A DNA stretch of 64,000 nt from JAGVSV01 sp050952845 (lineage in GTDB: Bacteria; Bacillota; Clostridia; Christensenellales; Aristaeellaceae), in the NCBI GenBank assembly GCA_050952845.1, contig JBMNLP010000001.1, positions 2,046,001 to 2,110,000 of the forward strand. The letters are read 5' to 3'. The position numbers were made by a program, and so were the translations under genes. Shown in pieces: positions 54,221 through 61,910 of this stretch (its first letter is position 1; every line of letters starts with the position of its first letter). Under the pieces are notes generated by a model, which worked only from the letters and a program-made list of their open reading frames with translations, had not been told where the DNA came from and made no database searches.

Positions 54221-55804
54221 CAGGCTTAGCGTGTTCAAATCCGAAGCCTGCCTGTGTTCGGATTTGGAAGCTTTTGGCAGGCTTAGCGTGTTCAAATCCG
54301 AACACAGATCGTCTGGTGGATCAGGAGGATCTTCCAGGCTTTCGCAAAGGTCAATGAAAGATACCTGCTTGCCGCTCTTTATGTTGTAGAAGATGATTAC
54401 CTTGTCATCATAGAGATATATAGAGTTGATAAACACATCAATAATACGCTTGCGGAACTCCTCATCCAATGGATCGCCTTTACAAAACTGTTTCATCCAG
54501 GCTTTTACTTCTTCTTCTGTGTACCGGATGCGATTGGCGATACGTAACCTGGATAAGTCCATTTCAAGGTCTGCTTTCTGGGCTTCTAACAGTTCCAAAC
54601 GCTCATAGATTCGAGGTTTGGCGGATTTGGGAACCACCAGGAGCTCATCTACCAAGGTGTTTAGGTCTGCTTCAATCCGATCCAGTTGACGCTCCAGCTC
54701 CTTGATCGCGCTATCGTTGAACTCCTTCTCATACTCGGCTACAACAGAGGCAGCGATCGTATCTATGCGGTCCGGTGACAACACATATTCAACGGTTTGT
54801 TCCACTACATACCATTCGATAAACCCCTTTTTTTCATTGCGCTTAGCACAGCTTTTGGACTTTTTACGTGTTGCACAAGTGTAATAGTGATATTGCCTGC
54901 CAACTTTTCCATATCCGGATTCGCCTATCATCCTGGCTCCACACATGCCACAAAATGCTTTGCCTTGCAGCTGATACTCTACCTTTGCTTTAGCTGCCGC
55001 CGGAGCATGGGCGCGGCGTTTAATATAACCTTGTGCCTTGTAGAATGTTTCCTCGTCAATGAGCGGGTCAGCACAGCCTTCAATCACTTCACCGTTCCAC
55101 TTATGTTGACCAATATAAGTAGTGTTCTTGAGAGCTGTTTGAAAAGATGCCATCGTTAATGGTTTGCCCCGGGAAGTTCTAATGCCGCGGGCGTTCAAAT
55201 CGTCAATTATAGAACGCTTTTGCTCGCCAGAGGCGTAGCGTTTGAAGACTTCTCTAATGATAGGCGCGGTACGCGGATCCTCTACCAGGCGACCATCCAC
55301 AGGCTGATAACCATAGGGTACATTGCCTCCGCACCAGCGGCCTTTTGCAATTGTTTCCCGCTGCCCACGCAAAACATTCTGTGAAAGATTGGCGGAATAA
55401 AACTCGGCCAGGGATTCAAGCATGCCCTCCAGGATGATACCTTCCGGGCTGTCAGTAATGTTTTCCATCACGGAGACAACGCGGATGCCAAACTTTTTCA
55501 GTTTCGCCTTATAGATGGCACTGTCGTACCTGTTCCTGGCGAAACGGTCCAACTTCCAGACGATGATGACTTGAAATTGCTTTTTAGCAGCATCCTTGAT
55601 CATTCTCTGGAAATCGGGACGATCATCTGACCGAGCTGACTTTGCTCGGTCTATGTATTCGTGGATAATGGTATAACCCTCACGCTCAGCAAAAGCGTGA
55701 CAATCCCGCAGTTGTCCCTCAATGGACTGTTCAGACTGCCCGTGGGATGAAAAGCGTGCGTAGATAACAGCGTTTGCTGAATTGTTTCTATTCTTCTGAC
55801 GCAT
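54137..55804 (-). CDS. Large serine recombinase (site-specific integrase)
   Basis: 555 residues from the ATG at 55804 (an in-frame ATG at 55822 is also possible). The resolvase domain opens with VIYARFSSHGQSEQSIEGQ, whose first serine after ARF is the likely nucleophile, then KLDRFARNRYD. The recombinase domain (GNVPYGYQPVDGRLVEDPRTA) and a zinc ribbon (FCGMCGARM, YYTCATRKKSKSC) follow, then a coiled coil. This is the integrase type of Gram-positive phages and conjugative elements. The last 27 or so residues come from a 176-bp repeat. It sits at the prophage edge, reading outward, overlapping the SWIM gene. Confidence 0.9.
   Translation of the reverse strand: MRQKNRNNSANAVIYARFSSHGQSEQSIEGQLRDCHAFAEREGYTIIHEYIDRAKSARSDDRPDFQRMIKDAAKKQFQVIIVWKLDRFARNRYDSAIYKAKLKKFGIRVVSVMENITDSPEGIILEGMLESLAEFYSANLSQNVLRGQRETIAKGRWCGGNVPYGYQPVDGRLVEDPRTAPIIREVFKRYASGEQKRSIIDDLNARGIRTSRGKPLTMASFQTALKNTTYIGQHKWNGEVIEGCADPLIDEETFYKAQGYIKRRAHAPAAAKAKVEYQLQGKAFCGMCGARMIGESGYGKVGRQYHYYTCATRKKSKSCAKRNEKKGFIEWYVVEQTVEYVLSPDRIDTIAASVVAEYEKEFNDSAIKELERQLDRIEADLNTLVDELLVVPKSAKPRIYERLELLEAQKADLEMDLSRLRIANRIRYTEEEVKAWMKQFCKGDPLDEEFRKRIIDVFINSIYLYDDKVIIFYNIKSGKQVSFIDLCESLEDPPDPPDDLCSDLNTLSLPKASKSEHRQASDLNTLSLPRQPGATPPGCSVYSAEGLEPGRARRV
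54222..54305. repeat. 57-bp in-frame duplication and 13-bp inverted repeat in the recombinase 3' end
   Basis: AGGCTTAGCGTGTTCAAATC occurs at 54222 and again at 54279, 57 bp apart and in frame, so the protein repeats SDLNTLSLP. GTGTTCGGATTTG (54254-54266) and CAAATCCGAACAC (54293-54305) form perfect inverted arms. These lie where an attachment site would be expected. Confidence 0.7.
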
Positions 55805-56384
55805 AATAATCATATATGGCATTCAGTGCTTCTGGTGAGCCGAGCAACCATTCGCCTAAACGCGCTTCGACATTTTTGACCAAGCCAAGTGCATCCTTTT
55901 TCCTTGTCTTAATGGGCTTGGCAATCGATCCGGCATAAACAAAAAAGAATCTGAGCGGGGAGGTTTTAATCCCCCCATGATCGACCAGCTTTGACTTTCC
56001 ATCTACATATAATTCCCTGAGAAAAGCACCAACCTTCACAGCTGTCAGCAAATCTTGGTCACTCACTGCGCTCTTTATCTCGGCCAAAGCTACCTTGTAC
56101 TGGGCAGCTTCAATGTCATCTTTCTTCCCTTCAGATGGTATTAGCTTTAATTCCATTGCCAATCTGATCATGTGCTTGCAAGGGGATGACCTGGCCTGGT
56201 TTATGTGAAAGTCTAGGCAGGTGCATTGCGACAAATCTGTCCAGTAGATTTCTTTACCGCCAGCGAAAGAAGCGTTGCCTGCTTCTTTATCCAGGCTCAA
56301 AGGCGTAAGTTCGGCCGCCAAGGCTGATTTGCATCGGCTAGCATCCGGATTCGACCACAAGGGCGCAGGCAATGTGTGTGGCAT
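55788..56384 (-). CDS. SWIM zinc-finger protein overlapping the recombinase gene
   Basis: 198 residues. CTCLDFHINQARSSPCKH gives the CxCx12CxH SWIM motif (C54, C56, C69, H71), a DNA- or protein-binding zinc finger. The C-terminal half is alpha/beta-rich, without a recognised domain. GGAGGG lies 8 nt before the ATG. Its 3' end overlaps the recombinase start by 17 bp, so the two proteins are made together. A role as recombination partner or directionality factor is possible but not shown by sequence. Confidence 0.75.
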   Translation of the reverse strand: MPHTLPAPLWSNPDASRCKSALAAELTPLSLDKEAGNASFAGGKEIYWTDLSQCTCLDFHINQARSSPCKHMIRLAMELKLIPSEGKKDDIEAAQYKVALAEIKSAVSDQDLLTAVKVGAFLRELYVDGKSKLVDHGGIKTSPLRFFFVYAGSIAKPIKTRKKDALGLVKNVEARLGEWLLGSPEALNAIYDYYASEE

Positions 56385-56416
56385 GGTGTACACCCTCCTG
56401 TTTTATGCGTCAGAGT

Positions 56417-57004
56417 TTACTGGGGAAATTTTGCAACAAAGAAAGCGGGTGTCATACTTTGTTCGTAATCATAGAAATAGTTATACTGTTTACCGTTATA
56501 CAGGAGCACAGAGACATTCTGTGGCTTAATGTAAACCGAGTATTCTTCAGACATAGCATCATACAGTTTCGATACATTTGTTAACGTGGCGATTTGTTCA
56601 TCCGCGCTTCCTTTATCTGGCAAATCGTACTCAAGCGCAGCTATGAGAGCAATGATGCGATATCTTGTATCATCTCGAGCGGTATTTGGTGCGATTTCTG
56701 TATCTAGAGGAACTTTAGCTGATAGCAACCGGGCTTTGTTTGATTTTGTTTGCATGTCTTTGTAAAGTTCCATTTTTAACAGCAAACCATCACAATCAAA
56801 AGTTGCAACTCTTCGTTGCTGTTCGAGCAGTATAAAGTTGTCACCATCCCATTCCGCACCAAAGAGCTCATAGTAAGAAAGCCTGTACTCAAAAGCGGCT
56901 AAAAATGGCTGCAATTCTATGGCATGCCTGTTGGCTGCCAAGCAGTTACCTGCTGACACTGCAAGAAGCAGTACAAAAACGGCGGCGAGAATGCGTTTTC
57001 TCAT
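56417..57004 (-). CDS. Exported protein in the prophage lysogeny region
   Basis: Unrecognised 195-residue protein with a signal peptide (MRKR, then a Val/Leu core ending NCLAA). The mature domain is mixed alpha/beta with many Tyr and acidic residues. GAGGG precedes the ATG at 57004. It lies between the SWIM gene and the repressor, on the strand expressed in lysogens, so it could be carried cargo that changes the host surface. That role is inferred only from position. Confidence 0.65.
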   Translation of the reverse strand: MRKRILAAVFVLLLAVSAGNCLAANRHAIELQPFLAAFEYRLSYYELFGAEWDGDNFILLEQQRRVATFDCDGLLLKMELYKDMQTKSNKARLLSAKVPLDTEIAPNTARDDTRYRIIALIAALEYDLPDKGSADEQIATLTNVSKLYDAMSEEYSVYIKPQNVSVLLYNGKQYNYFYDYEQSMTPAFFVAKFPQ

Positions 57005-57121
57005 AGCACAGTCCCTCACAATTTCTGTTATTTCCTGACAAACTAAACGACAACGCAAGTACATGTTGATAAACTACCAGGTCCACAGACCAACAACAAT
57101 TTCATGAAAGGAGACGGTTTG

Positions 57122-57253
57122 ATGAATAACTTCATAGTCGTTCCAGACGATAACTCTATCCTTTCTGAGGCCCTCGAGGCCTTTTCTGAACTCAACCCAG
57201 AAGAACAGCTAGAGTTCATTTCCCTGCTGCAATTCCTTTCATTGCCTGAATAA
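57122..57253 (+). CDS. 43-residue protein convergent with the repressor
   Basis: Short gene with a strong ribosome site (AAAGGAG, 8 nt before the ATG). The product is acidic (MNNFIVVPDD, then LNPEEQLEFISLLQFLSLPE) and would form one or two helices. It overlaps the 3' end of the convergent repressor gene by 38 bp. No family is recognised. The good ribosome site is the main support. Confidence 0.5.
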   Translation: MNNFIVVPDDNSILSEALEAFSELNPEEQLEFISLLQFLSLPE

Positions 57254-57590
57254 TCGTAACTTGCTGTTCCTCCGTAAGCTTTTTAAAAAGTGATAAAAAC
57301 TCGGCTGTCCGCTCGTCAGCTGTGGAGGCGAGCGGCTTCCTCTCTCTTGCCACATCAAACCCCAGCAACCATGCTTCATTCACATCCAAAGCTTGGGCTA
57401 GGATGAACAACCGCCGTTGACCTGGCTCGTTGAAATCATTGATGTACTGGCTCAGTTGAGATTTGCTGATATTGATTCCATATTTCTTGCATAGGGGCCT
57501 GATTATATTATGAAGGTCAACAGCACGAAGATTGCGCTCATCCATGACCTGCTGTAGCCTGGTGCCAACGGAAACTTTGTTCTCTTCCAT
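57216..57590 (-). CDS. Phage CI-like transcriptional repressor (XRE HTH)
   Basis: 124 residues. VSVGTRLQQVMDERNLRAVDLHNIIRPLCKKYGINISKSQLSQYINDFNEPGQRRLFILAQALDVNEAWLLGFD is an XRE helix-turn-helix of the phage repressor type, with the C-terminal ALDVNEAWLLG typical of these. No LexA-like protease domain follows, so it is not self-cleaving. AAGGAG lies 8 nt before the ATG at 57590. It is divergent from the Cro-like gene with palindromic operators between them. Confidence 0.85.
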   Translation of the reverse strand: MEENKVSVGTRLQQVMDERNLRAVDLHNIIRPLCKKYGINISKSQLSQYINDFNEPGQRRLFILAQALDVNEAWLLGFDVARERKPLASTADERTAEFLSLFKKLTEEQQVTIIQAMKGIAAGK

Positions 57591-57620
57591 GCCGATGCTC
57601 CTTATTAAAGTGCTACGGTG

Positions 57621-57650
57621 ATTATACCATGGAATAATCGAAAAGTTCAA
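57621..57650 (-). promoter_or_regulatory. Promoter of the repressor gene
   Basis: On the minus strand TTGAAC (57645-57650), an 18-bp spacer and TATAAT (57621-57626). The -35 box overlaps an operator-like sequence, which would allow autoregulation. Confidence 0.55.
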
Positions 57651-57660
57651 CATGTTACAA
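57645..57660. promoter_or_regulatory. Operator-like site, imperfect palindrome
   Basis: GTTCAACATGTTACAA shares the AACATGTT core with the perfect operator at 57728. A further half-site, GATTAACAT, lies at 57666. Confidence 0.45.
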
Positions 57661-57689
57661 AAAAAGATTAACATTTTTCGGAAAAGGGG

Positions 57690-57718
57690 TTGCAAAGTGT
57701 TTTCCCCTGTGGTACATT
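57690..57718 (+). promoter_or_regulatory. Early lytic promoter
   Basis: TTGCAA (57690-57695), 17-bp spacer and TACATT (57713-57718). The start site would fall at the operator at 57728, so bound repressor should block it. Confidence 0.55.
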
Positions 57719-57727
57719 GTCCTTGAA

Positions 57728-57743
57728 GATTAACATGTTAATC
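57728..57743. promoter_or_regulatory. Palindromic operator GATTAACATGTTAATC
   Basis: A perfect 16-bp palindrome between the divergent repressor and Cro-like genes, at the expected start point of the early transcript. Confidence 0.7.
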
Positions 57744-57770
57744 TATTGACTGAGGAAAGGAGGCAGATAA

Positions 57771-57983
57771 ATGTTTGACTATTCCAAGCTAATCGGTCGT
57801 ATTATAGAAAAGTTCAAGACTCAAAAAGCCTTTGCAAAGGCAATGAAACTCTCAGCAAACACATGGTCTAACAAGGTGAGTGGAAAAATTGAGTTCAAGA
57901 GTTCCGAGATGTACAGGGCCGTGAAGCTGCTTGGATTAACAGTTGAGGATATCCCTGAGTATTTTTTTACCCCAAATGTTTAA
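57771..57983 (+). CDS. Cro-like DUF739 regulator
   Basis: 70-residue helix-turn-helix protein: LIGRIIEKFKTQKAFAKAMKLSANTWSNKVSGKIEFKSSEMYRAVKLLGL, as in the DUF739 Cro-like phage proteins. AAAGGAGG precedes the ATG. It is the first gene of the early operon and probably competes with the divergent repressor for the shared operators. The stop is followed at once by a further operator-like site and the next ribosome site. Confidence 0.85.
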   Translation: MFDYSKLIGRIIEKFKTQKAFAKAMKLSANTWSNKVSGKIEFKSSEMYRAVKLLGLTVEDIPEYFFTPNV

Positions 57984-57993
57984 CTTGTTAATC
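57978..57993. promoter_or_regulatory. Third operator-like site
   Basis: GTTTAACTTGTTAATC differs at two positions from the perfect operator at 57728 and overlaps the end of the Cro-like gene. Confidence 0.5.
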
Positions 57994-58016
57994 TTTTGGA
58001 GGGAAAGGAGGAACAA

Positions 58017-58241
58017 ATGGCACAAGAGCGGGCCTCAGCACGTGAGGATCAACAGTACGAATACATCCAGGTTGGCGTGACGGCGCTGAGAGCCCCGGAC
58101 GGAAGCTTCCTGCCAGCAGTACCCATGTACATCAGGTCTACCCCCGAAACTAAGGCAGCGGAAGAAGCCTTGACCAAAGACATCACCGGCGTGCTGGCAC
58201 AGCGAATGAAGCTCTACATGGAGCAAACAGGACAAGCCTGA
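58017..58241 (+). CDS. Small phage early protein
   Basis: 74 residues, unrecognised, of a type common just after cro in Clostridia prophages. YEYIQVGVTALRAPDGSFLPAVPMYI suggests a small beta-strand region and the C-terminal half is helical. The ATG at 58017 has AAAGGAGG directly upstream; an in-frame TTG further upstream overlaps that site and is rejected. Confidence 0.65.
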   Translation: MAQERASAREDQQYEYIQVGVTALRAPDGSFLPAVPMYIRSTPETKAAEEALTKDITGVLAQRMKLYMEQTGQA

Positions 58242-58253
58242 AAGGAGGAACTC

Positions 58254-58436
58254 GTGAACAAACCCGCTATCCCCGAATATAACAACGCTGATCGCTTGTG
58301 CGAGTGCTGGAAATGTGAACTGTCCTACGAAAACGGCGGCGATTGCCCGTACTACGGGAAACTGCAGCGACACCCCGCGGACCTGCAGCGAGGCGGCCTT
58401 GGCCTTTGCAGGAAGTTGAAAGGGGTATCGCAATGA
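58254..58436 (+). CDS. Cys-rich small phage protein
   Basis: 60 residues starting at a GTG behind AAAGGAGG. Cysteines occur in CECWKCELSYENGGDCPYY and again near the end, a likely zinc-binding fold. The stop overlaps the next start by four bases (ATGA). No named family recognised. Confidence 0.6.
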   Translation: MNKPAIPEYNNADRLCECWKCELSYENGGDCPYYGKLQRHPADLQRGGLGLCRKLKGVSQ

Positions 58437-58906
58437 ACAAAAAGAAAGAGGCCGCCCTGCTGGCACAGGAACGACCTCAGGCCCAGACAATTGAACCCAC
58501 CAACAATGTAGACCAAACCCCGGAAGATGTCAATCCGCATAATGCTCTGCGTGAGCTTCGATTAGGAAGAGAGATCCCCGCCGCCGACATGGTGGCCGTG
58601 GTATCGAAACTCTACCCTGGCTATGACAAACCCCTGCAGAGCAAGTGCGAACGCAGCCACTACTACGGCGTCCAGATTTGCAACGACGCCATGAATGCGC
58701 TGTACAAGGTCTTTTCGCCGGAAAAAGCCACGACACCAAAGAAACCTGACATCCGCACCAACCCCCACCGCCTTGTCTGCCGGGTGAGCACCCAGGACTA
58801 CAACCGGGTGAAAACCCTGATGCAACGGGAAGGATTCTCAACAGTACAGGACTGGCTATACAGCCTTATTAAAAAACACCTCGAAGAAAAAGGAGTAGAA
58901 AAATGA
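58433..58906 (+). CDS. Phage early protein with C-terminal DNA-binding-like segment
   Basis: 157 residues, unrecognised. LRELRLGREIPAADMVAVVSKLYPGYDKPLQSKCERSHYYGVQI resembles a phage protein seen before recombination genes. The C-terminal HRLVCRVSTQDYNRVKTLMQREGFSTVQDWLYSLIKKHLEE looks like a ribbon-helix-helix or similar short DNA-binding unit. It overlaps both neighbours by four bases. Confidence 0.65.
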   Translation: MNKKKEAALLAQERPQAQTIEPTNNVDQTPEDVNPHNALRELRLGREIPAADMVAVVSKLYPGYDKPLQSKCERSHYYGVQICNDAMNALYKVFSPEKATTPKKPDIRTNPHRLVCRVSTQDYNRVKTLMQREGFSTVQDWLYSLIKKHLEEKGVEK

Positions 58907-59856
58907 TTCGTAAACCCGAAGACATTCAAAACGTGGAAAAGAAGATTCGCATCCTGATTGCCGGATATCCCGGTATCGGCAAAAGCACCTTGGGGTTATC
59001 AGCTCCTCGACCGCTGCATATTGACATCGACTTCGGTATTGACCGGATTGAGCCCCAGTACCGCGTGGACTATATCCAGCCGGCCAGCTATCAGGAAGTG
59101 CTGGATGACCTGAAACCTGAGAACCTGGGCGACTATGACACCCTTGTGTTTGATACAGGCGGGAAGCTGATCGACCTGATGAAACCCTGGGCCATCAAGA
59201 ATGATCCCAAGAACGGAAAACGGGACGGCAGCCTCAGCTTACAGGGCTACGGCGTTGTAGGCCGCGAGTTCGTCCGCCTGATGGACTACTGCTTCTATGA
59301 GCTACACAAGCATGTGGTGGTCATCTTCCACGCCGTTGAGGAAAAAGACGGGGAAAACACCCGCCTGCGCCTGATGGTGGAAGGTCAGACCAAGAACAAT
59401 GTCTGGATCCCCATGGACCTGGGCGGCTTCATGGAAATGTTCGGCAACGACCGTACCCTGGGCCTCAGTAACTGTGAACGTTATTACGCAAAGGGCACCC
59501 GTGGCATCAATGGCGTGCTCAAGATTCCCGCTCTTGGACCTAACCGTCCTAACGACTTCCTGGCCAGGCTGTTTGAACAGTACAACGCAAAGAGCGCCGC
59601 TGAATTGGAGGAGCTTGAAAAAAAGCAGGAAGCTTACCAGAAAGCAATGGACGAAGGTCAAGCCGTTATTAACCAGGTTGTAGATGCCTACAGCGCCAAC
59701 AACGCAGCTAAGGACATGGCCAAGCTGAATCATTCGCTGACCAGCAAAGACGAAATCGGTGACATGTGGAAAGAGAAGATTGCCCAGCTGGGCCTGACCT
59801 ACGACAAGAAAACCAAACTGTACGCCGACCCCGTAGACCAGGAAGGGGAGGCCTGA
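58903..59856 (+). CDS. P-loop ATPase of the phage recombination type (Sak4-like)
   Basis: 317 residues. IAGYPGIGKSTLGLS is a Walker A motif, and DYDTLVFDTGG provides a Walker B-like segment. The pattern with HIDIDFGIDRIEP fits the RecA-fold NTP-binding proteins (AAA_24, Sak4 group) that act as single-strand annealing or recombination ATPases in phages. A coiled coil follows (AELEELEKKQEAYQKAMDEGQ). Its neighbours (PD-(D/E)XK nuclease, SSB) support a recombination role. Confidence 0.8.
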   Translation: MIRKPEDIQNVEKKIRILIAGYPGIGKSTLGLSAPRPLHIDIDFGIDRIEPQYRVDYIQPASYQEVLDDLKPENLGDYDTLVFDTGGKLIDLMKPWAIKNDPKNGKRDGSLSLQGYGVVGREFVRLMDYCFYELHKHVVVIFHAVEEKDGENTRLRLMVEGQTKNNVWIPMDLGGFMEMFGNDRTLGLSNCERYYAKGTRGINGVLKIPALGPNRPNDFLARLFEQYNAKSAAELEELEKKQEAYQKAMDEGQAVINQVVDAYSANNAAKDMAKLNHSLTSKDEIGDMWKEKIAQLGLTYDKKTKLYADPVDQEGEA

Positions 59857-59857
59857 C

Positions 59858-60157
59858 ATGGCGCTGTTGATGAAGTGCGGCCATGTTGCCAATGCAGAAC
59901 ACGTCCTAAAAGACGGAAGCCGAGCGCCTGTCTGCGTTATCTGTGTTGGTATCCATGAAGGGGCCGAAATTGTGGAACGGGAGTGCAAGGGTAGCGATGG
60001 CCTGGAAGGACGCAAGGCCAGATGCACCTACTCACATCCAAAGCGCGGCTACACCTGCAATGGCGAAGTGGATTCACAATGGGAATTGCCGTTTTTCCAG
60101 CACCAGCCCGATAAACCGTTTGACCAGTACTATTGCGGCTGCTGGGGGTGGGATTGA
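59858..60157 (+). CDS. Phage zinc-ribbon-like protein
   Basis: 99 residues with paired cysteines: MKCGH, CVICVG, then KARCTYSHPKRGYTCNG and YYCGCWGWD at the end, likely two zinc sites. No named family recognised. It starts 1 bp after the ATPase stop and its own stop shares one base with the nuclease start. Confidence 0.65.
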   Translation: MALLMKCGHVANAEHVLKDGSRAPVCVICVGIHEGAEIVERECKGSDGLEGRKARCTYSHPKRGYTCNGEVDSQWELPFFQHQPDKPFDQYYCGCWGWD

Positions 60158-60777
60158 TGGATAACAAACGATTCATGGTTACTCATTCCCTGCTCAATTC
60201 ATGGAACTACGCGATCAAGGAAAACCCTTTTGAGGACGCTACCAGCGAGCGAGACCCCATGGCGGACTTCCTGGCCACCTTGCGCCGGGAGCCAATCCCC
60301 GTGAATGAAGCTATGCAGAACGGCATTGATTTTGAGGATTTGGTAACCGCCATTGTAAAGGGCAATGCAGACCCCGGTCACCGCTGGTATAACGCAGCAA
60401 ACGAAGTGGCAAACATTGTGAAGGGGGCTCAATTGCAACACCGCGCCAATCGCACCGTGCGCGTTGGCGATAAGAACATCTTCCTGTACGGACGCTTGGA
60501 TGCGCTAAAGGCCGGTGTGATCTACGACATTAAGTACACCAGCAATTATGACGCTGGTAAATACTTCGACAACACCCAGCACCCAATGTATTTCACTTTG
60601 GTTCCTGAAGCCTATGGCTTTACATACCTGGCCAGCAACGGATCCAACGTCTGGCCCGAACACTACCGCAGAGATGAAACCCCGGACATCCTGCCCACTA
60701 TCCAGCACTTCTTCACCTGGCTGGACAACCAGGGGTTGACCCAGGTCTACCTGGACAACTGGGAGGCGTTGGGATGA
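60157..60777 (+). CDS. PD-(D/E)XK nuclease-fold phage protein
   Basis: 206 residues. GIDFEDLV supplies an acidic helix, LYGRLDALKAGVIYDIKYTSN gives the D-x(n)-DxK motif of the PD-(D/E)XK fold, and QHPMYFTLVPEAYGFTYLA follows as in Cas4/RecB-type nucleases. There is no cysteine cluster. It probably trims DNA ends for the recombination ATPase encoded upstream. Confidence 0.75.
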   Translation: MDNKRFMVTHSLLNSWNYAIKENPFEDATSERDPMADFLATLRREPIPVNEAMQNGIDFEDLVTAIVKGNADPGHRWYNAANEVANIVKGAQLQHRANRTVRVGDKNIFLYGRLDALKAGVIYDIKYTSNYDAGKYFDNTQHPMYFTLVPEAYGFTYLASNGSNVWPEHYRRDETPDILPTIQHFFTWLDNQGLTQVYLDNWEALG

Positions 60778-61292
60778 AGGGGCGGCTTAAGGATCTGACC
60801 ATCGGCCTGAACGGCGAGCAAAACATTACCGTTTCTGTCCTGGGCGACTTCCGGGAAGAATACCGCAAGCTCAAGGATCAGCCTGTGGATGTGCTCATCA
60901 AAAAGCACAGGAGCCTGAGAAGCCTGGATGCTAATGCTTATGCATGGGTCCTCATTACGAAACTGGCTGAAAGCATGCAACCGCCGCTTTCCAAGGAAGA
61001 GGTTTATCGGCTGATGCTCCAGCGCTACGGCCAGGGCGGTGTGATATCCGTCCAGACCGAGAAGCTGGCCAGCGTGAAGCGTGCCTTCGACTACTGGGAA
61101 GAAAAAGGCACCGGCACTGTCAACGGCAAGGAGTTTTCCCATCTACATGTGTGGGTGGGGAGCTCCAAGTACGACACCAAGGAAATGGCTATGTTCATTG
61201 ACGGCATCATTGCCGAATGCAAGGAACTGGGCATCGAAACTGACACGCCAGAGCAAATCCGGCAATTCAAGGAAAGGTGGGCCGGGAAATGA
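60774..61292 (+). CDS. NinB-like phage recombination protein
   Basis: 172 residues. IKKHRSLRSLDANAYAWVLITKLAE and SSKYDTKEMAMFIDGIIAECKELGIETDTPEQ match a widespread Firmicute phage family that resembles NinB, a lambda recombination accessory protein. It overlaps both neighbours by four bases. The NinB name is from pattern similarity and could be only a distant relation. Confidence 0.65.
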   Translation: MKGRLKDLTIGLNGEQNITVSVLGDFREEYRKLKDQPVDVLIKKHRSLRSLDANAYAWVLITKLAESMQPPLSKEEVYRLMLQRYGQGGVISVQTEKLASVKRAFDYWEEKGTGTVNGKEFSHLHVWVGSSKYDTKEMAMFIDGIIAECKELGIETDTPEQIRQFKERWAGK

Positions 61293-61696
61293 CCATCACT
61301 TGTGACTACTGCGGCCGGCCTGCTCAGTTCATCGACAGCGCTGTGGTCTACGGCCGCAGCTACGGAATGATTTACTACTGCCCCCCTTGCGGCGCCTGGG
61401 TTGGCGTTCACCGGGGAACTAACAAACCCCTGGGACGCCTGGCCAATGCCGAGCTCCGGGACTGGAAGAAAAAGGCGCACGCTGCTTTTGACCCTCTCTG
61501 GCAAGGGGGACGGATGAAACGGGATGCAGCCTACGCCTGGCTGGCCAGACAGATGAAACTACCTGAAAAACTAACCCACATCGGCATGTTCGATGTGTCC
61601 GAATGCAAACGAGTGGTAACAATTTGCAACCACGAAAGGAGTAAAAACTATGGAAAACAACAATCTCACCCCCGTCCTGCAACTGCGGCAGGATGA
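61289..61696 (+). CDS. DUF3268-type zinc-finger phage protein
   Basis: 135 residues. ITCDYCGRPAQFID, YYCPPCGAWVGVHRGTNKPLGRLAN and the KRDAAYAWLARQM segment are typical of the DUF3268 zinc-finger family of phages. The end of the gene overlaps the next one by 47 bp, an unusually long overlap for this operon. It may be a late C-terminal extension. Confidence 0.75.
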   Translation: MTITCDYCGRPAQFIDSAVVYGRSYGMIYYCPPCGAWVGVHRGTNKPLGRLANAELRDWKKKAHAAFDPLWQGGRMKRDAAYAWLARQMKLPEKLTHIGMFDVSECKRVVTICNHERSKNYGKQQSHPRPATAAG

Positions 61697-61910
61697 CGTT
61701 GTGGCTATTTCGCTGGAGCGCTATGAAAAACTGATTGAAAGTGAAACGCGCCTTGGGATGCTTCGGAAGATGCGATTTATCGAGGTAACCAACAACAACA
61801 GCACCTACATTCAGTCTGAGGATCACATCCTTGGCGGGATGGTCCTCGAAGCGCTGCTGGCTAATCAGGAAAAAGAAAAGCAGAAAAATAAGGAGCCCAA
61901 CGATGAATAA
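61650..61910 (+). CDS. Small helical phage protein
   Basis: 86 residues, unrecognised. VVAISLERYEKLIESETRLGMLRKMRFI and the Lys/Glu-rich C-terminus (NQEKEKQKNKEPNDE) suggest a helical coiled-coil protein. AAAGGAG precedes the ATG. It overlaps the SSB start by eight bases. Confidence 0.65.
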   Translation: MENNNLTPVLQLRQDDVVAISLERYEKLIESETRLGMLRKMRFIEVTNNNSTYIQSEDHILGGMVLEALLANQEKEKQKNKEPNDE

